Shown one piece after another: positions 32,834 through 44,814 of a stretch of DNA of 64,000 nt. A program made the position numbers and the translations under genes. Source of the DNA: Ariolimax columbianus (lineage: Eukaryota; Mollusca; Gastropoda; Stylommatophora; Arionidae); contig JAVGWX010000011.1 in assembly GCA_036924085.1 (NCBI GenBank), forward strand, positions 34,284,386 to 34,348,385. The letters run 5' to 3'. Each line of letters opens with the position of its first letter. Positions within the stretch are counted from its first letter, which is position 1. Below the pieces are notes generated by a model. That model was not told where the DNA came from, ran no database searches, and saw only the letters and a program-made list of their open reading frames with translations.

Positions 32834-34044
32834 TGTAGCAGCTCCAGCTGACTGAACTACCGTAGCCAATGGAGCAAGGGGTCTGCACTAACTATACTCT
32901 CACTTTAAACAAATAAACTACGACACTAATTGAAAATTAAAACACATCAATGAAACTTTATTTCTACATGTTCACAACTGACTCTCTAATCTTCACTCTG
33001 GACAAAACCTGTCTGGGTGTAAGAAATATGAACTAAACTAAACGAAACTTGCTGATAAACTACAACTTGATAGCTGAACCGTAACTTGGTACACGAACTG
33101 TAACTTGATAGACGAACTGTAACTTGATAAATTGTAACTGTTACGTGATAGTCGAACTGTAACTTGATAAGTGAACAATTACTTGATAGACAAACCGTTA
33201 TGTGGATTGCCACAGGATGGAAGATTCGTGTCTGTTCTGCAACCCAGGAGATTTCGTCCGTGGTCCTGTTCTCCTCATCGACGGTGGCTTGTAGTGATCG
33301 TTGAAGTGCTGGATCGCTATGCTAGTCGAATATCTATCTAGTTAGATGCTGTATTATTTAGATACTTCTGTTAAGACCCTGGATTCAGCAATGCAAATAA
33401 AGTAGTATCTGTGATGATTACCTCGTGCGCGTTCCTCGTGACGCACTACTATATCTGGTTCTAACACTTGCTATGCGAAACATCAATTTCAATACTATTT
33501 ACCTCTCCCTAATATGCTGCTGAACATCTGGACTACTAGTGGTGAAAGATTTGTCTGTCGAAACCTCTCTCTCTCTCTGGGCTTCAAAAATATATCTGCT
33601 TTCATCTTTCCTCTTCACCTTACAATTTGTCTCTACTATCTTTGCTCTGGAAAACTCTCTCTCCAACTGCTAATGATTTGGCTCCCCTAGCTAGCTATAA
33701 ACCGCCTCCTTTTCCAGATCTCGTACCTAGGTTTTCTCCTTGAGAGTTCATAAAAACCAGTTAATAGCATTCGTCATTACCGATCATGCTGTAACAGGCT
33801 TCCATGCACCTAGGCATTATGCAAGGTTATGTAGTTGTTAACATCTGCGTGGCTTGGAAAACCAACGCTATGCATTCCAAGGTCCAGATTTGAGTACATC
33901 TGTACCGGCTAGCTTGGTTAGTTTTAATTCTATAATAAACAATAAATGGCTACTGACTATCAATGCTCCCACCTTTTCTAACTTTAATAAAAACCTGTCT
34001 AAAATACTATCCCTAAAAAATCTACATCTTTAAGATTTGTTACA
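32834..34044. mobile_element. Possible solo LTR or LTR-like element
   Basis: Begins TGTAGCAGCTCCAG and ends AAGATTTGTTACA. The block at 42141-43588 begins TGTAACAGATCCCT and ends AAGATCTGCTACA, so the two share TGTA..../....TACA termini and similar sub-terminal bases. No target-site duplication and no coding region seen. Low confidence. Contains 17-19-bp repeats of gaactgtaacttgatagac at about 33060-33190. Confidence 0.35.
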
Positions 34045-34374
34045 CCTCCCCCCCAAACCACAAAACAACAAGGTGTACACAACGCCTTTTGTTTCATTCA
34101 CACTGCCTCAGATTTTACCATACTTTCTTTCCAAATGCAAGAATCAAATGTTACAACAAAAAAACATTTTCATAATATAACATAAATAGCAGAACTGGAT
34201 CTCTTCTTTGTTCGTCATTCTGAACATTCTTAATAGTACTACCTTTCCCATCTGCTGAACCAACAGCTGTCTTAATATTTACAATATGAGGCAAAATTCC
34301 TTCTCATATCACTGCATTTTCCGCAGGAGGCATTAGCCATCTCCTCAACTCCTAACTACTCTGATAGGCTATCG

Positions 34375-34990
34375 CCTGTTAAGTTCACCAACCCTGAGGC
34401 AACCCTCTCCCTGGTGGTTTTCCTAGTCCTTCAAGTCCCATGAGGTATCCTCCCGTCCGATGAACTTTACCAACCCTGAGGCAAACCCTCTCTCTGCTGG
34501 TTTCCCTAGTCCTTCAAGTCCCATGACGTATCCTCCCGTCCCATGAACTTTAACAACCATGAGGCAAACCCTGTCTCTGGTGGTTTCCCTAGTCCTTCAA
34601 GTCCCATGAGGTATCATCCCATGCCATGAACTTTACCAACCATGAGGCAAACCCTCTCTCTGGTGGTTTCCCTAGTCCTCCCTTCCCATGAACTTTACCA
34701 ACCATGAGGCTGACACTCTCTCGGGTGGTTTCCCTAGTCCTCCCTTCCCATGAACTTTACCAACCATGAGGCAAACCCTCTCTCTGGTGGTTTCCCTAGT
34801 CCTTCAAGTCCCATGAGGTATCCTCCCGTCCCATGAACTTTACCAACCATGAGGCAAACCCTCTCTCTGGTGGTTTCCCTAGTCCTCCCTTCCCATGAAC
34901 TTTACCAACCCTGAGGCAAACCCTCTCTCGGGTGGTTTCCCTAGTCCTCCCATCCCATGAACTTTACCAACCATGAGGCAAATCCTTCTC
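34375..34990. repeat. Roughly 63-120-bp tandem repeat family
   Basis: Repeats of catgaactttaccaaccatg, aggcaaaccctctctctggt and ggtttccctagtcctcc, with an optional ttcaagtcccatgaggtatc segment. About nine units with a mosaic structure. Confidence 0.9.
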
Positions 34991-35129
34991 AGGTCTTCCT
35001 ATAAAATCTGCTCCTGTCCCACAAGAAATTTCTTCACATTTCAGAATATGATAATGCTTTGTTGTGATATTGATAGATTATATGAGGAGCGTCATTCCCG
35101 AATTGGTGAGTACAAATGTTTGTGCTTTG

Positions 35130-35360
35130 TTTTTATAAATTTTTCCCTTCATCTTCTTCTCTCTCAGAAACTAACACACACACAACAAAAACAACACAAT
35201 CAAGTTCTTTATTCATTTATGTTTCTACACACAACAAAATCATATTTATTGATCAACAAACAGAACAGTTACAGGCTCTCAAAGTCAACAACCACAGTAA
35301 GACGTGACTTGCTCAAAAATGATGCCAGTGGTGAGAAAGGTGCATTCAATTTTAAATGAG
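35130..35360. repeat. Dispersed repeat shared with 61390-61600
   Basis: About 200 nt of clear similarity between the two places (cagaaactaacacacacaca; caagttctttatt.atttat; cacacaacaaaat.atat; gttacaggct.tcaaagtcaa). Both lie a short distance downstream (sense) of a POLR3B exon donor. Origin unknown. Confidence 0.8.
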
Positions 35361-35382
35361 GCATGGTAAAGGTTCAAAACTA

Positions 35383-36216
<834 letters not shown>

Positions 36217-36329
36217 CATATGAACCAGGTTCCATTCTGGAGTGCTAGAAATCACTTTGCTTTCTTTTGTTTGTTGTTGGGTGTATGTTTTCTGAGTGCT
36301 TTTCCATTGTGGCTACACTGTTTGTATGA

Positions 36330-36616
36330 GACATACATCTTTACCTGACTTGTGGCTACATTGTGTGTGAGACATACATCTTTATCCGACTGCTAATCCT
36401 TTTAGATTATTTGGCTAGTGTTTGTACTAAACACGCAACTTTTCCTGATGTATGGCTACACAGCTTGTATGAGACATGCATCTTTACCTGACTTGTGGCT
36501 ACACTGTTTGTAAGAGACATTCATCTTTACCTGACCTGTGGCTACAGTGTTAGTAAGAGACATTCATCTTTACCTGACTTGTGGCTACAGTGTTAGTAAG
36601 AGACATTCATCTTTAC
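36330..36616. repeat. About 43-bp tandem array carrying the exon 9 donor
   Basis: Seven units including the true site. Sense strand: AAGTCAG|GTAAAGATG, then AATGTCTCTTACTAACACTGTAG and CCACA. Intact CAG|GTAAAG copies are at about 36341, 36484, 36527 and 36571; two further units are mutated (near 36383 and 36440). Only five exonic bases are included. The unit also brings a TACTAAC / TGTAG pair. Confidence 0.93.
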
Positions 36617-36727
36617 CTGACTGTTGATTCTGGTCATCATTCCCAAGGCTGAGATGTAGCTGAGCCGAGACAAAACTTGGGTCACACCCCCTCTGTCCAT
36701 CTTGAAACGTTTGATGGTCCAGTTGCC
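36617..36727 (-). CDS. POLR3B: POLR3B exon 9 of window (fork entry)
   Basis: 111 nt, 37 codons. It encodes [19 protein letters not shown] then [18 protein letters not shown], the conserved run leading into the fork loops. Acceptor ATATAG, donor GTCAG|GTAAAG. The last five exon bases plus the donor are repeated in tandem in the following intron (36330-36610). Confidence 0.97.
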
Positions 36728-37114
36728 CTATATGCGATTTAAAAATAGTATTGAATTGACATCATCAAACAATCCCTTGTGGATCTGGGCTTCGTTTTTT
36801 GGGAAGCAACGATGGGAACTACTGTACCTCATTATAATAACTGTCCCTCAACATCATTGAGGATAGAGGACATCACCAAAGTGTATGGGTGCCCATGTGG
36901 TTGAAAAGACATGAAAAGTTTTTTTTTGCATGATGGGCACACAAGATCTGTAGATGGCATCAGTGATCCTGCTGAGCATAATTTCCAGTGATTACTTTTG
37001 CTTTGGGCTGCCCTGACACATTTGTTTGTGCAAGATCTTCTCAGATGGTGACCCCTATCTGACAGACTGTCCTAAAATTATTTATTTTGAGGGCATATCT
37101 TGAGGACGATGAGG
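36728..37114. other. Intron, nothing recognised
   Basis: No supported feature. Confidence 0.4.
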
Positions 37115-37455
37115 ATAATGTCTGGTCAGTCAAAACATACTGATCAAACAATGTTAGCCAGGTACAGGAGAAATGTACTGGCCAAGACCCTCACCTGACC
37201 TCCTCGTTGGTTGTCCTGGAAACGGGCTTTTGTCGAGCACAACACTCTGGCTAACAAGGTGAGGTTCGATGTGATCCCTGTAGTAGTGAGTGACACGCAG
37301 ATGAAGTCAAGCATTGCACAGCCATCTTGGGGACCCCAATACACTTCATCAGCACGCTCGGAATGTCAGGAAAGCTACTATATTCTGCCACAAGTTCCGT
37401 CCTTTTCAGGGTGCACAAAAGGGTTACCAACCTATTGTGGGCATTAGCAATCAAC
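37115..37455 (+). mobile_element. Family B SINE-like repeat, copy 3
   Basis: gtctggtcagtcaaaacata, then gatccctgtagtagtgagtg, aggaaagctactatattctg and attgtgggcattagcaa; parallel to copy 1. Confidence 0.75.
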
Positions 37456-37617
37456 CAACCAACCATGGCCTATCTTACACCATGCCTTCCTCAACTCAAT
37501 GTACAGGAGTCATTCGTCTGTCATTCATAGACAATATCTGACCAATCCCAGTCGGGTCTTTAGTAATACTGCATGGATCCTGGGCATGTCAACCCTCGAA
37601 AGAACCTCAATATCTGT

Positions 37618-37925
37618 GACATCTTCTCCTTCTTCGTACGCTGTGAGACGTCGACTTGAATTTGTTAAAAGAAAGCAGCGGTCATCCTGAGACTGTCGAC
37701 ACTGCCATAAAGCTTGTGTAGTGTTGACACTGGTGATGGCCACATGTGCTTTCTCTGGTCCCCGTGTGTTATGCAATTTTTCAGCAAATGTTCGGGGGTC
37801 ATTTTCCCAGTCCCACATGTGCATTGGTCAGTAGCACATATCTTCAGTTTATTAAATAGATGATACATCAATCTGTTGTGGACAGTGCGGGGTCTGTCAG
37901 TGACATGATCCTGCTTTCAGAAGTG
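37618..37925 (-). mobile_element. LINE-A 3' end, 5'-truncated copy
   Basis: Minus strand: HNRLMYHLFNKLKICATDQC then TCGTGKMTPEHLLKNCITHG and SVDSLRMTAAFF, ending GTACGAAGAAGGAG. Same tail as the long copies. Confidence 0.85.
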
Positions 37926-38285
37926 GAGTATTCACCTCAGGCAAGATGTGTGGAAGTGGTTTAGCCATAAAAGGCAACCACTGACAATCCTCACCATGTA
38001 AAATAAAATGCCACAGGAAGCACCACCACAACAGCATAAATACTTAGGCGCAGACTTCCTGCAAATAGGGATATCAACTGCAGTGGCAGTCTCATCCTCC
38101 TATTTGGGTGAACAATTGACACTTAAGTGCCCTGTAGATCTGACAGACAACAGATTAGTCAAATTGAGTGCTACCAAGACAATACTGCTGTCAGCTGCTT
38201 ACATTATGTCTCAGGTATTAGCATCAGATAACTAATTCAAAGTTTCCACTAAAGATTCTTTCATAAAGTTTCCACTAAAGATTCT
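37926..38285. other. Intron, nothing recognised
   Basis: No supported feature. Confidence 0.4.
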
Positions 38286-38289
38286 TTCA

Positions 38290-38910
38290 CAATGTTTTCA
38301 GAAGACTATAATCTTCTTCAATCAACTGATGTTGTGCTTCTAGTCTGGTGAGGTTCATGAAGGAGACTGTGCACTTTAAGTCTTCGCCGGTTCCCCCACA
38401 CCTATTCAAGCATGGTCACTTCCCCGGGCCTGACTGCCTCTCTTTGGCCCGCATAAGTGGGGCAGTCCTGCAAGATATGTTCTGGTGTTAGCTTGGTTGC
38501 TCCACAATCGCATGTGGTGGTGTCTCATTCTGTGGAGGTGGGCCTTGACTCTGCAATGTCCCGTTCTGAGTCTAAAGATCTTTGTCTGCCCATCTCTGCC
38601 AAGTTTGTTTATGCTGCCATTCTCTGGTTTGTATTCTTTGTGCTGGTCTCATGGCTTGTTTTATGAGTGTCTTTGTTTCTTTATAGCTCTGTGGATGGCA
38701 AGTCTGCATTCCGCAAGTTCTGACTTTTGTGAGCTTATCTGCCTTCTTGTTTCCAAGGATAACATAGTGGGCCAGAATCCACTGTAGGACTAGATCTGTT
38801 TTTGAGACAGCAACCAGATGTTTTAATTTTACTTCATGCAAGTCTTTCCTGTTTGGATCAAAACTATAATAAAATTCAGCCAAACTTATTAAAATATCGA
38901 ACAAAATGAA
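38290..38910 (-). mobile_element. LINE-B RNase H and 3' fragment
   Basis: Minus strand: LVLQWILAHYVILGNKKADK then LTKVRTCGMQTCHPQSYKET (RNase H C-terminal motif, with the H of SH. / TH. replaced), then TKIFRLRTGHCRVKAHLH and GPKRGSQARG in other frames. Homologous to 55790-56080 and 10050-10300. Confidence 0.75.
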
Positions 38911-39009
38911 TTGAGAAAGAGAATTCTTAAGTGTTATGGAGTAATTTTTATCATACTGTAGGGCATCAAAGACAATCTTCAGCAGCTTTTTTGCAAATAG
39001 TCCTGAAAA

Positions 39010-39255
39010 GTATGACGATATCTGCGCCTTTTTACCCTACAAATGCGGTTTCAGCTGACTTTATTGGGACCAGGTTTGTCTTTCCACTGTGATCCCTATT
39101 CTCTTAGCCAGACTACACTAGAGCAGCCTGTAGACCGCTTGTAGGCAGAATAGGGTCTTGGTCAGCTCCAGTTGGCTGACCCTGATACGAGCAGCCAGCT
39201 ACGAGTCACTGTCTGGTGTCAACCAGCTCCCTCACTGTGCTACATCATCAGCACA
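39010..39255 (+). mobile_element. S1 SINE-like repeat
   Basis: gatatctgcgcctttttacc, then tcttagccagactacactag, gggtcttggtcagctcc and acgagtcactgtctggtgtc. Confidence 0.65.
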
Positions 39256-39388
39256 ATCATGGACAATCACTAAAGATTGTTAGAAAACAAGGAGATATGG
39301 TTTTACAGATGTATTTCATGAATCACATACATTAAATCATTTTTGTTCGAATGCAGCACAACACAAGCAACACTGCAAACCTTCTTAC

Positions 39389-39502
39389 CGTGGAAATGGC
39401 ATTAGCCAGTCCATTAGTGATTGGGTCTGTCCGCATAAACTTTGTGATATCAAATTCTGTTGCTCGGACTTTGGGAATATTTTTATCAGCAACTTTTTTA
39501 AG
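39389..39502 (-). CDS. POLR3B: POLR3B exon 8 of window
   Basis: 114 nt, 38 codons. It encodes LKKVADKNIPKVRATEFDIT and DPITNGLANAIST, matching the Pol III segment that ends ITNGMVNAISTGNW. Acceptor TTTCAG, donor ACG|GTAAGA, phase 0. Confidence 0.96.
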
Positions 39503-39938
39503 CTGAAACAATAAAAAAAATTTTTTTAAAAGATTCAAAAATGTGATGTTTTCCAGTAAATATAATTTGTTCAAAATATGTTAATTCCACAAGCAAAATT
39601 AAGAACAAAGAAATCAATGACTATGGATTCCTACTGTCACAAAGGCTATGTATTTCTTTATTTATTCATTAAATTATGAACTGTAAACGAATGGTGGCCA
39701 GGTATAGTCTACCTAGTTGTAAATTAGTACCTGACTCTGTTATAGAATTAGGGAGGCAAGGTAGCAAAATGATTATACTAGCCCACTAGTGCTGAGACCT
39801 ATACACTGAAATAATGTCTAATACTTCATTCCTAGCATCAACACCTGGAATAAGACTTACAACATTTTAGCTGGCAATACTCAATAAATGGTAAGCTGAC
39901 AAACAAGCAAATATAAGCATGCCAGAAACGAGCACAGT

Positions 39939-39984
39939 CTTACACATCTATGTTGGAGAATGTGAACAAGTCCTCAAACAGCAG
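39939..39984 (-). pseudogene. Partial duplicate of POLR3B exon 7 3' end and donor
   Basis: Plus strand 39939-39984 (cttacacatctatgttggag then aatgtgaacaagtcctcaaa and cagcag) matches exon 7 at 41754-41799 with a few changes and an identical 20-nt core. It reads LLFEDLF in the same frame as exon 7 and ends GATGT|GTAAGA. No acceptor-linked exon body precedes it; it is joined to the 20-bp satellite instead. Confidence 0.85.
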
Positions 39985-40000
39985 AATAAATGCCTGTTAT

Positions 40001-40471
40001 CTTGTATGGGTTACTTGTACTTTGTATGGGTTACTTGTACTTTGTATGGGTTACTTGTACTTTGTATGGGTTACTTGTACTTTGTATGGGTTACTTGTAC
40101 TTTGTATGGGTTACTTGTACTTTGTATGGGTTACTTGTACTTTGTATGGGTTACTTGTACTTTGTATGGGTTACTTGTACTTTGTATGGGTTACTTGTAC
40201 TTTGTATGGGTTACTTGTACTTTGTATGGGTTACTTGTACTTTGTATGGGTTACTTGTACTTTGTATGGGTTACTTGTACTTTGTATGGGTTACTTGTAC
40301 TTTGTATGGGTTACTTGTACTTTGTATGGGTTACTTGTACTTTGTATGGGTTACTTGTACTTTGTATGGGTTACTTGTACTTTGTATGGGTTACTTGTAC
40401 TTTGTATGGGTTACTTGTACTTTGTATGGGTTACTTGTACTTTGTATGGGTTACTTGTACTTTGTATGGGT
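40001..40471. repeat. 20-bp tandem array, about 23.5 nearly identical copies
   Basis: Unit tttgtatgggttacttgtac. Copies are identical except for the first base and the final partial unit. All three plus frames are open because a 20-bp period gives a 20-codon cycle without stops. The three long overlapping ORFs (up to 249 codons) are therefore artefacts. Confidence 0.98.
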
Positions 40472-40477
40472 TTCTCA

Positions 40478-40765
40478 CATATTCTTCTTCTTCTTCTGCT
40501 GCGATCATTGCTTATTTAGACTGGGACAGAATTCTTCAATAAATTCTGTTGGTCTTTTTCAGGGTGTCACCACCGCAGCAGTTTCTCCTCGATGGGAGCT
40601 GGCATGGACCACTTCCTTCTCCTCAGATCTGTGTTCTGGGGGCAGTCTTGAAATACATGTGCTACTGTCACGTGTGCCAGGTCACAGTAACACAGGCTGG
40701 TGGTACCTATCCTGGATTTGGTGTACAGGTGATGTCTAATTCTGTTGTTTCACAGTGTAAAGCCA
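40478..40765 (-). mobile_element. LINE 3' fragment (after RNase H)
   Basis: Minus strand: NRIRHHLYTKSRIGTTSLCY then CDLAHVTVAHVFQDCPQNTD, LRRRKWS and, towards the end, GAAGAAGAAGAA. This Cys/His tail (xxVxHVFxxCP) is typical of the region following RNase H in I-like LINEs. Confidence 0.7.
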
Positions 40766-41085
40766 ATCACTATCTTCTACAGATTTTCTTTTTTCTAAAG
40801 CATTTCAACTCTCTAGAACCTCTTCTCGCAGGCATAACTGGCATAAAAACATTAGTTACTATTTAATTCTATGACATCTGGTGTTTCTAACACTGATATT
40901 TTGTCAGTTTATTTAGATAAAATGTTTACGTATTTGAATTGACTTAAAGGTGTAATTAAGGGTGTTCAAGAGCTAAGAAATAAACAGTTTGCTCAGGCAT
41001 CTGGATTACACATGCATATCCAATTCAAGTCCGATTCAGATTCTTAACTTTGAAACAGACAACAATGAATGAGCAGCTTATAACT
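40766..41085. other. Intron, nothing recognised
   Basis: No supported feature. Confidence 0.4.
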
Positions 41086-41089
41086 ACGC

Positions 41090-41325
41090 TACTTTGATAC
41101 AAGTGCCGCGAAAGGTGGTTAACCAATGTGCGAGTCCATCTTAATAGACTTAAACACTAGAGCAAAGTAGACCTGCACCCAGTTAGGCACCATCTATGCT
41201 GCTCTTACCTAACCATGGCCGGTGTTATGCCCTGTCACACAGTCGTCTCTTATGACATGCTTTCTGTGGGGCAGTGGTGCTGTTCTTGTCACTCCCAGTC
41301 CATCTTATGATGTTATCCATCAACT
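41090..41325. repeat. Dispersed repeat shared with 51415-51645
   Basis: acaagtgccgcgaaaggtgg, ttaaacactagagcaaagta, ctaaccatggccggtgtt and ggggcagtggt recur in the same order at 51420-51600; part of it is also at 16060-16130. Confidence 0.8.
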
Positions 41326-41329
41326 TAAA

Positions 41330-41590
41330 GCGCCTGCCTCTTGAACGGCTGCCTTCCACCCTACCCTCCAGTATGGAGGTATATCTTGTTATATGACCAA
41401 AATAACGTAACTGTCTAATCTTGATTTCGGTGATTAATTCTCATTTTACAATTTCAATCCCTCCACATTTGTTTTCTTCTCTTTCCAAGAAATCTGACCC
41501 ACTCTTCTTTATACCCACATTTCGAAGGCTTCAATACCCTTTCCCTACTCGTAGGTTACTTTCAGTATTAAGAAATGATGTATTTTTTAG
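41330..41590 (-). mobile_element. LINE-D 3' fragment
   Basis: Shares ccttccacccta, tatcttgttatatgaccaaa and cttctctttccaagaaa with 260-440, i.e. the 3' part of LINE-D. Confidence 0.75.
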
Positions 41591-41757
41591 TACTCGCATA
41601 TAACACACCCGAGCTTTAGCGGGTTAAAATGAGTAGAAATTATGCATATTATTCGTGAGATTTGAAGGTATATTGCAAATCTAGTTGCTAATACTGAAAG
41701 TGAAGACAAGCTCTTACATGCCCAATTATAACAGAAAAGTAATGAAGACAATCTTAC

Positions 41758-41943
41758 ATCCATGTTGTAGAGCTTGAACAAGTCCTCAAACAGCAAGGAA
41801 AGGAGCTGGCCAGCTAGCTCCAATCTCTTGTTGCCATAGTAATCACTGTCATCAAACTTGATTTTACCTGCCTGAGTTAGGACAATCCTTCGAACCATGA
41901 GGGCTAAATAAATTGCCTTTGGTTTGAAATTCCAGTCTATTAC
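41758..41943 (-). CDS. POLR3B: POLR3B exon 7 of window (lobe)
   Basis: 186 nt, 62 codons. It encodes [32 protein letters not shown] and [26 protein letters not shown] is near-invariant in RPC2/RPB2. Acceptor TTCTAG, donor GAT|GTAAGA. A degenerate copy of its last 40 or so nt plus donor sits in the next intron at 39939-39984. Confidence 0.97.
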
Positions 41944-42139
41944 CTAGAACAGCAACAAAAATGGGTGATATAAACAAAAATGACAAAATGTCACACAAAT
42001 CTTCTTCGTTGTTCGTCATCAAACTCCCTCTACCAAGCCCTGAAAAGTGTTGCAAGTAGCCGGATGGACTCCGTAATGCGTTGTGTCCTAGTTTACAGCT
42101 TGACTGCGATATTTGCAACTTTCATTCCGACACATCCAA

Positions 42140-43588
42140 ATTGTAACAGATCCCTGTGAAGCATAAGTGTTTAAAGCAGAAGAAATTGGGGCTGTCGACT
42201 GTATTCTCTTAAAGTAAAAAATTGCCTGAGTAATAGCTAGCGAGGCCAGGTCAATCCAGGGTCAGCATAACGCCTGTGTCAACACTTAAGGCAGAAGAAA
42301 TGTTGAGACCGAAGTCAGAGATTAGTGGTTACTAAGTAGAAACTTGTCTGGATTGGGGTAGGTATTAGATCGAACTATTTTTAATATCAGACCGATACTG
42401 GACATAGCGGTGTGAGAAGGTTGACAACAAGGATTCGCACGTTAGGCTGTCACATTTGGAGTGACAGTGACATGTAGAGATTCGAGTCGATAAGACTCTA
42501 TAAGGGAGTGGTCAAATGAGATTGATGGCTAACCAGCCAGCTAGGGAGGACCACTCAACAGCCATTTTGGGTTTCCAGGGATGAAAAAGGGCCTATAAAA
42601 GAGATAGTAGATGGGCAATTTGGCATTCAGGAGACAGAGCGTTTACGGGGTGGTTATCCCAAAGGCTCATGGTATGTGGTACGATAAGGATTCTGGGACA
42701 GCAATCCCAAAGGCACGTGGGTATGAAAAAGAGAGGTGCATCGTAAGAGCCCTCAGAGAACATATTTGTTCAGTACGGTTGTAACATGAGCACCAGAGGA
42801 TTTCAAATGCTTGAGAACAGGTTGTTGTTGTTGAATGCCCACAATGAGTAGGTTGACTCTTTTGTATGCCCTGAAACGGACGTTAAGTGGTGGGTTGCAG
42901 TACCTTACCTCACATCCCAAGCGTTTTGATGAGGGTGATCCAGACGGTTGTGCTATGCTGGTTTTCATTTGCGTGTTGCTAACTATCACGGGCATCACGT
43001 CGATCTTTCACCTTGTTAGCCAGGCTGCCATGAAAACAGCCCGATTCCAGAGAGGGCTACGAGAACACCATGGCATAGGTCTTGGCCAGTATATTTTGCC
43101 TGACCCTGACTAACATGTCTGATCCGCATATTTTGCTTGACCAGACGTTAGTCTTCCTCCCCTGAGAACTGGTAACAAAGTAAGTTGTAGCTGGAGTCTC
43201 CTGCGGGAGCTCATTCTAACCCATGTTCATTGTTCAGCAGTCTGAGAGTAAGTTGTAGCTGGAGTCTCCTGCAGGAGCTCCTTCTAACCCATGTTTATAC
43301 GTTTGACAGCCTAAGACAGTCAACCCTGACGGAGGACAGCAAATTCATCCAACAACCTTGACGACCCAGAGGAATGGCAGAGACAACAAGTTAGCGAGTT
43401 AATATAGTTAGTTAGCATATGACATTATTGAGTTTAGTAGTTTCTTTTCTTTTGCTTGATAGTGTTGTAACAATTACGCTTGTAAATAAATGAATTATCT
43501 TGTTTTATAGTTAACGCAAGTTTTAGTGTTTTCTATGTTAAAGTCGTAACGTTATGTACTCCATGTTGTAACTCTTAAGATCTGCTAC
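42140..43588. mobile_element. Putative LTR-like insertion within S1, itself carrying family B
   Basis: Starts TGTAACAGATCCCT and ends ATCTGCTACA. Contains TATAAAAG at about 42594, a direct repeat of agtaagttgtagctggagtc at 43180 and 43248, and AATAAA at about 43484. Terminal bases resemble 32834-34044. The exact boundary is unclear (about 50 nt more precede the resumption of S1), and a CAAA direct repeat flanks the whole insert. No gag/pol. Confidence 0.4.
42818..43165 (-). mobile_element. Family B SINE-like repeat, copy 4 (nested)
   Basis: Reverse orientation: ttgaatgcccacaatgagta, then aaacggacgttaagtggtgg, catcacgtcgatctttcacc and gaccagacgttagtctt. Confidence 0.75.
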
Positions 43589-43835
43589 ATATAATAAAAT
43601 TGTGTCCACGTGGTCAGGTTATCAGCAGACGGCTCTAGTACAAACTTCAGCAAGGCATTTTTGGGCACTGAGTAGCCTTTCTTCTTCAATCCATTCTCCT
43701 TAGCCAGACTGTCCTGTTGGAGCCTGTTATCCAGGATTACCACGTGGAGGTATAGAAGGGTCTTGGCAACTCTGACCCTGACGCTAGCAGTCAGCTTTAG
43801 ATCACTGGCCACTACAGCTCATGCACTCCTCAGCA

Positions 43836-44335
43836 TCTTGATCCCATCATACAAATGATAATATATATGTGCCCGAAAGTCTGCCTTGCTACATAAAATT
43901 GTAAAAACAACATTTGCATACATTGAATAGATCGTAACTTGCAGATGTAGCTCCAATATTTGGGACATACAACATGCCCAGCAATAATAATTATAATTAT
44001 TTATGAAAATAGTTTTTAAAAATAATAAGAATATTATTTGCTCAATATATTTGGTAATTTAGCATGAAACACAGTGTGGCTATCATGACAGCAACAGGTG
44101 GATAGTGTGTGCTGCCTAGCAAAAAAATCATGCACGTGCAGAAGATATCAAAGAATATGGGCACGCTAGTTCCCCTCATGGCAGCTAGTAATTTGCTCAA
44201 CAAACAAAAAGGTTGGTTACTTTTTCATCAGACTTTGTTTCTTTCCAATTAGTAAAATATCTTTCTTCATCCTCTCTATTGTCATTTTGCACCTTTCTAA
44301 TATTCATTTGTTTATTTTTAATGAGCTTTGGGGGT
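43836..44335. other. Intron, nothing recognised
   Basis: No supported feature. Confidence 0.4.
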
Positions 44336-44339
44336 GACT

Positions 44340-44590
44340 TTTACAAAGATATGCAGATGATTCAGTTGTCCTTTTGAAGAGCCCTGCAGTTTTAGAAAAG
44401 ATTATCATAAAATGAAAAACAAAATGGCAGAACACTAAGATAATTACAAAAATAAAGGTCAGGAGGATTTGCATCTTCCTGGTAGTAACCTATAGATGTG
44501 AGACTTGGTCAACCACACAAACCCTACAGAAGAATATTGAATCCTTCCAGCTAAATGCTATAGGAGTGTCCATCTGTTGGCAGACGTATA
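44340..44590 (+). mobile_element. LINE RT fragment
   Basis: Plus strand RYADDSVVLLKSP (YADD catalytic motif) is soon followed by RICIFLVVTYRCETWSTTQT and LQKNIESFQ. Internally deleted RT. Confidence 0.7.
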
Positions 44591-44814
44591 CATGACGTTA
44601 GCTGTCTGATTACCAACAATCCTACATTAGTGATTTTGCCATACAATTTTAGTCCTGCTGCTCTATGCAAGTACCACCAAGTTATCAAGTCTGTGTCTAT
44701 TTGGATGTTTTCATTTGGTGTCCATATTTCAGAGGCATCTAAAATGAGACTGTTTTTTCCTTTTAATACATATATTCCTGTTTATTTGTATGTTCTTTCT
44801 AAACTTACTTGAAT

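Larger units (their letters stand above)
42000..43835 (+). mobile_element. S1 repeat split by a 1.5 kb insertion
   Basis: 42000-42139 is the first part of S1 (ending ccgacacatccaaa) and 43640-43835 is the rest (acaaacttcagcaaggcatt onward). Together they follow the order of the intact copy at 35877-36216. The block between is a separate insertion (see 42140-43588). Confidence 0.8.

Noticed and set aside
37618..37903. GTGACAT direct repeat as target duplication of the LINE-A stub
   Set aside because: Similarity to LINE-A continues past the right-hand repeat to about 37925, so the match is probably chance.
39919..40739. Three overlapping plus-strand ORFs of 189-249 codons
   Set aside because: They are produced by the 20-bp tandem repeat, which has no stop in any forward frame; no homology or start context.
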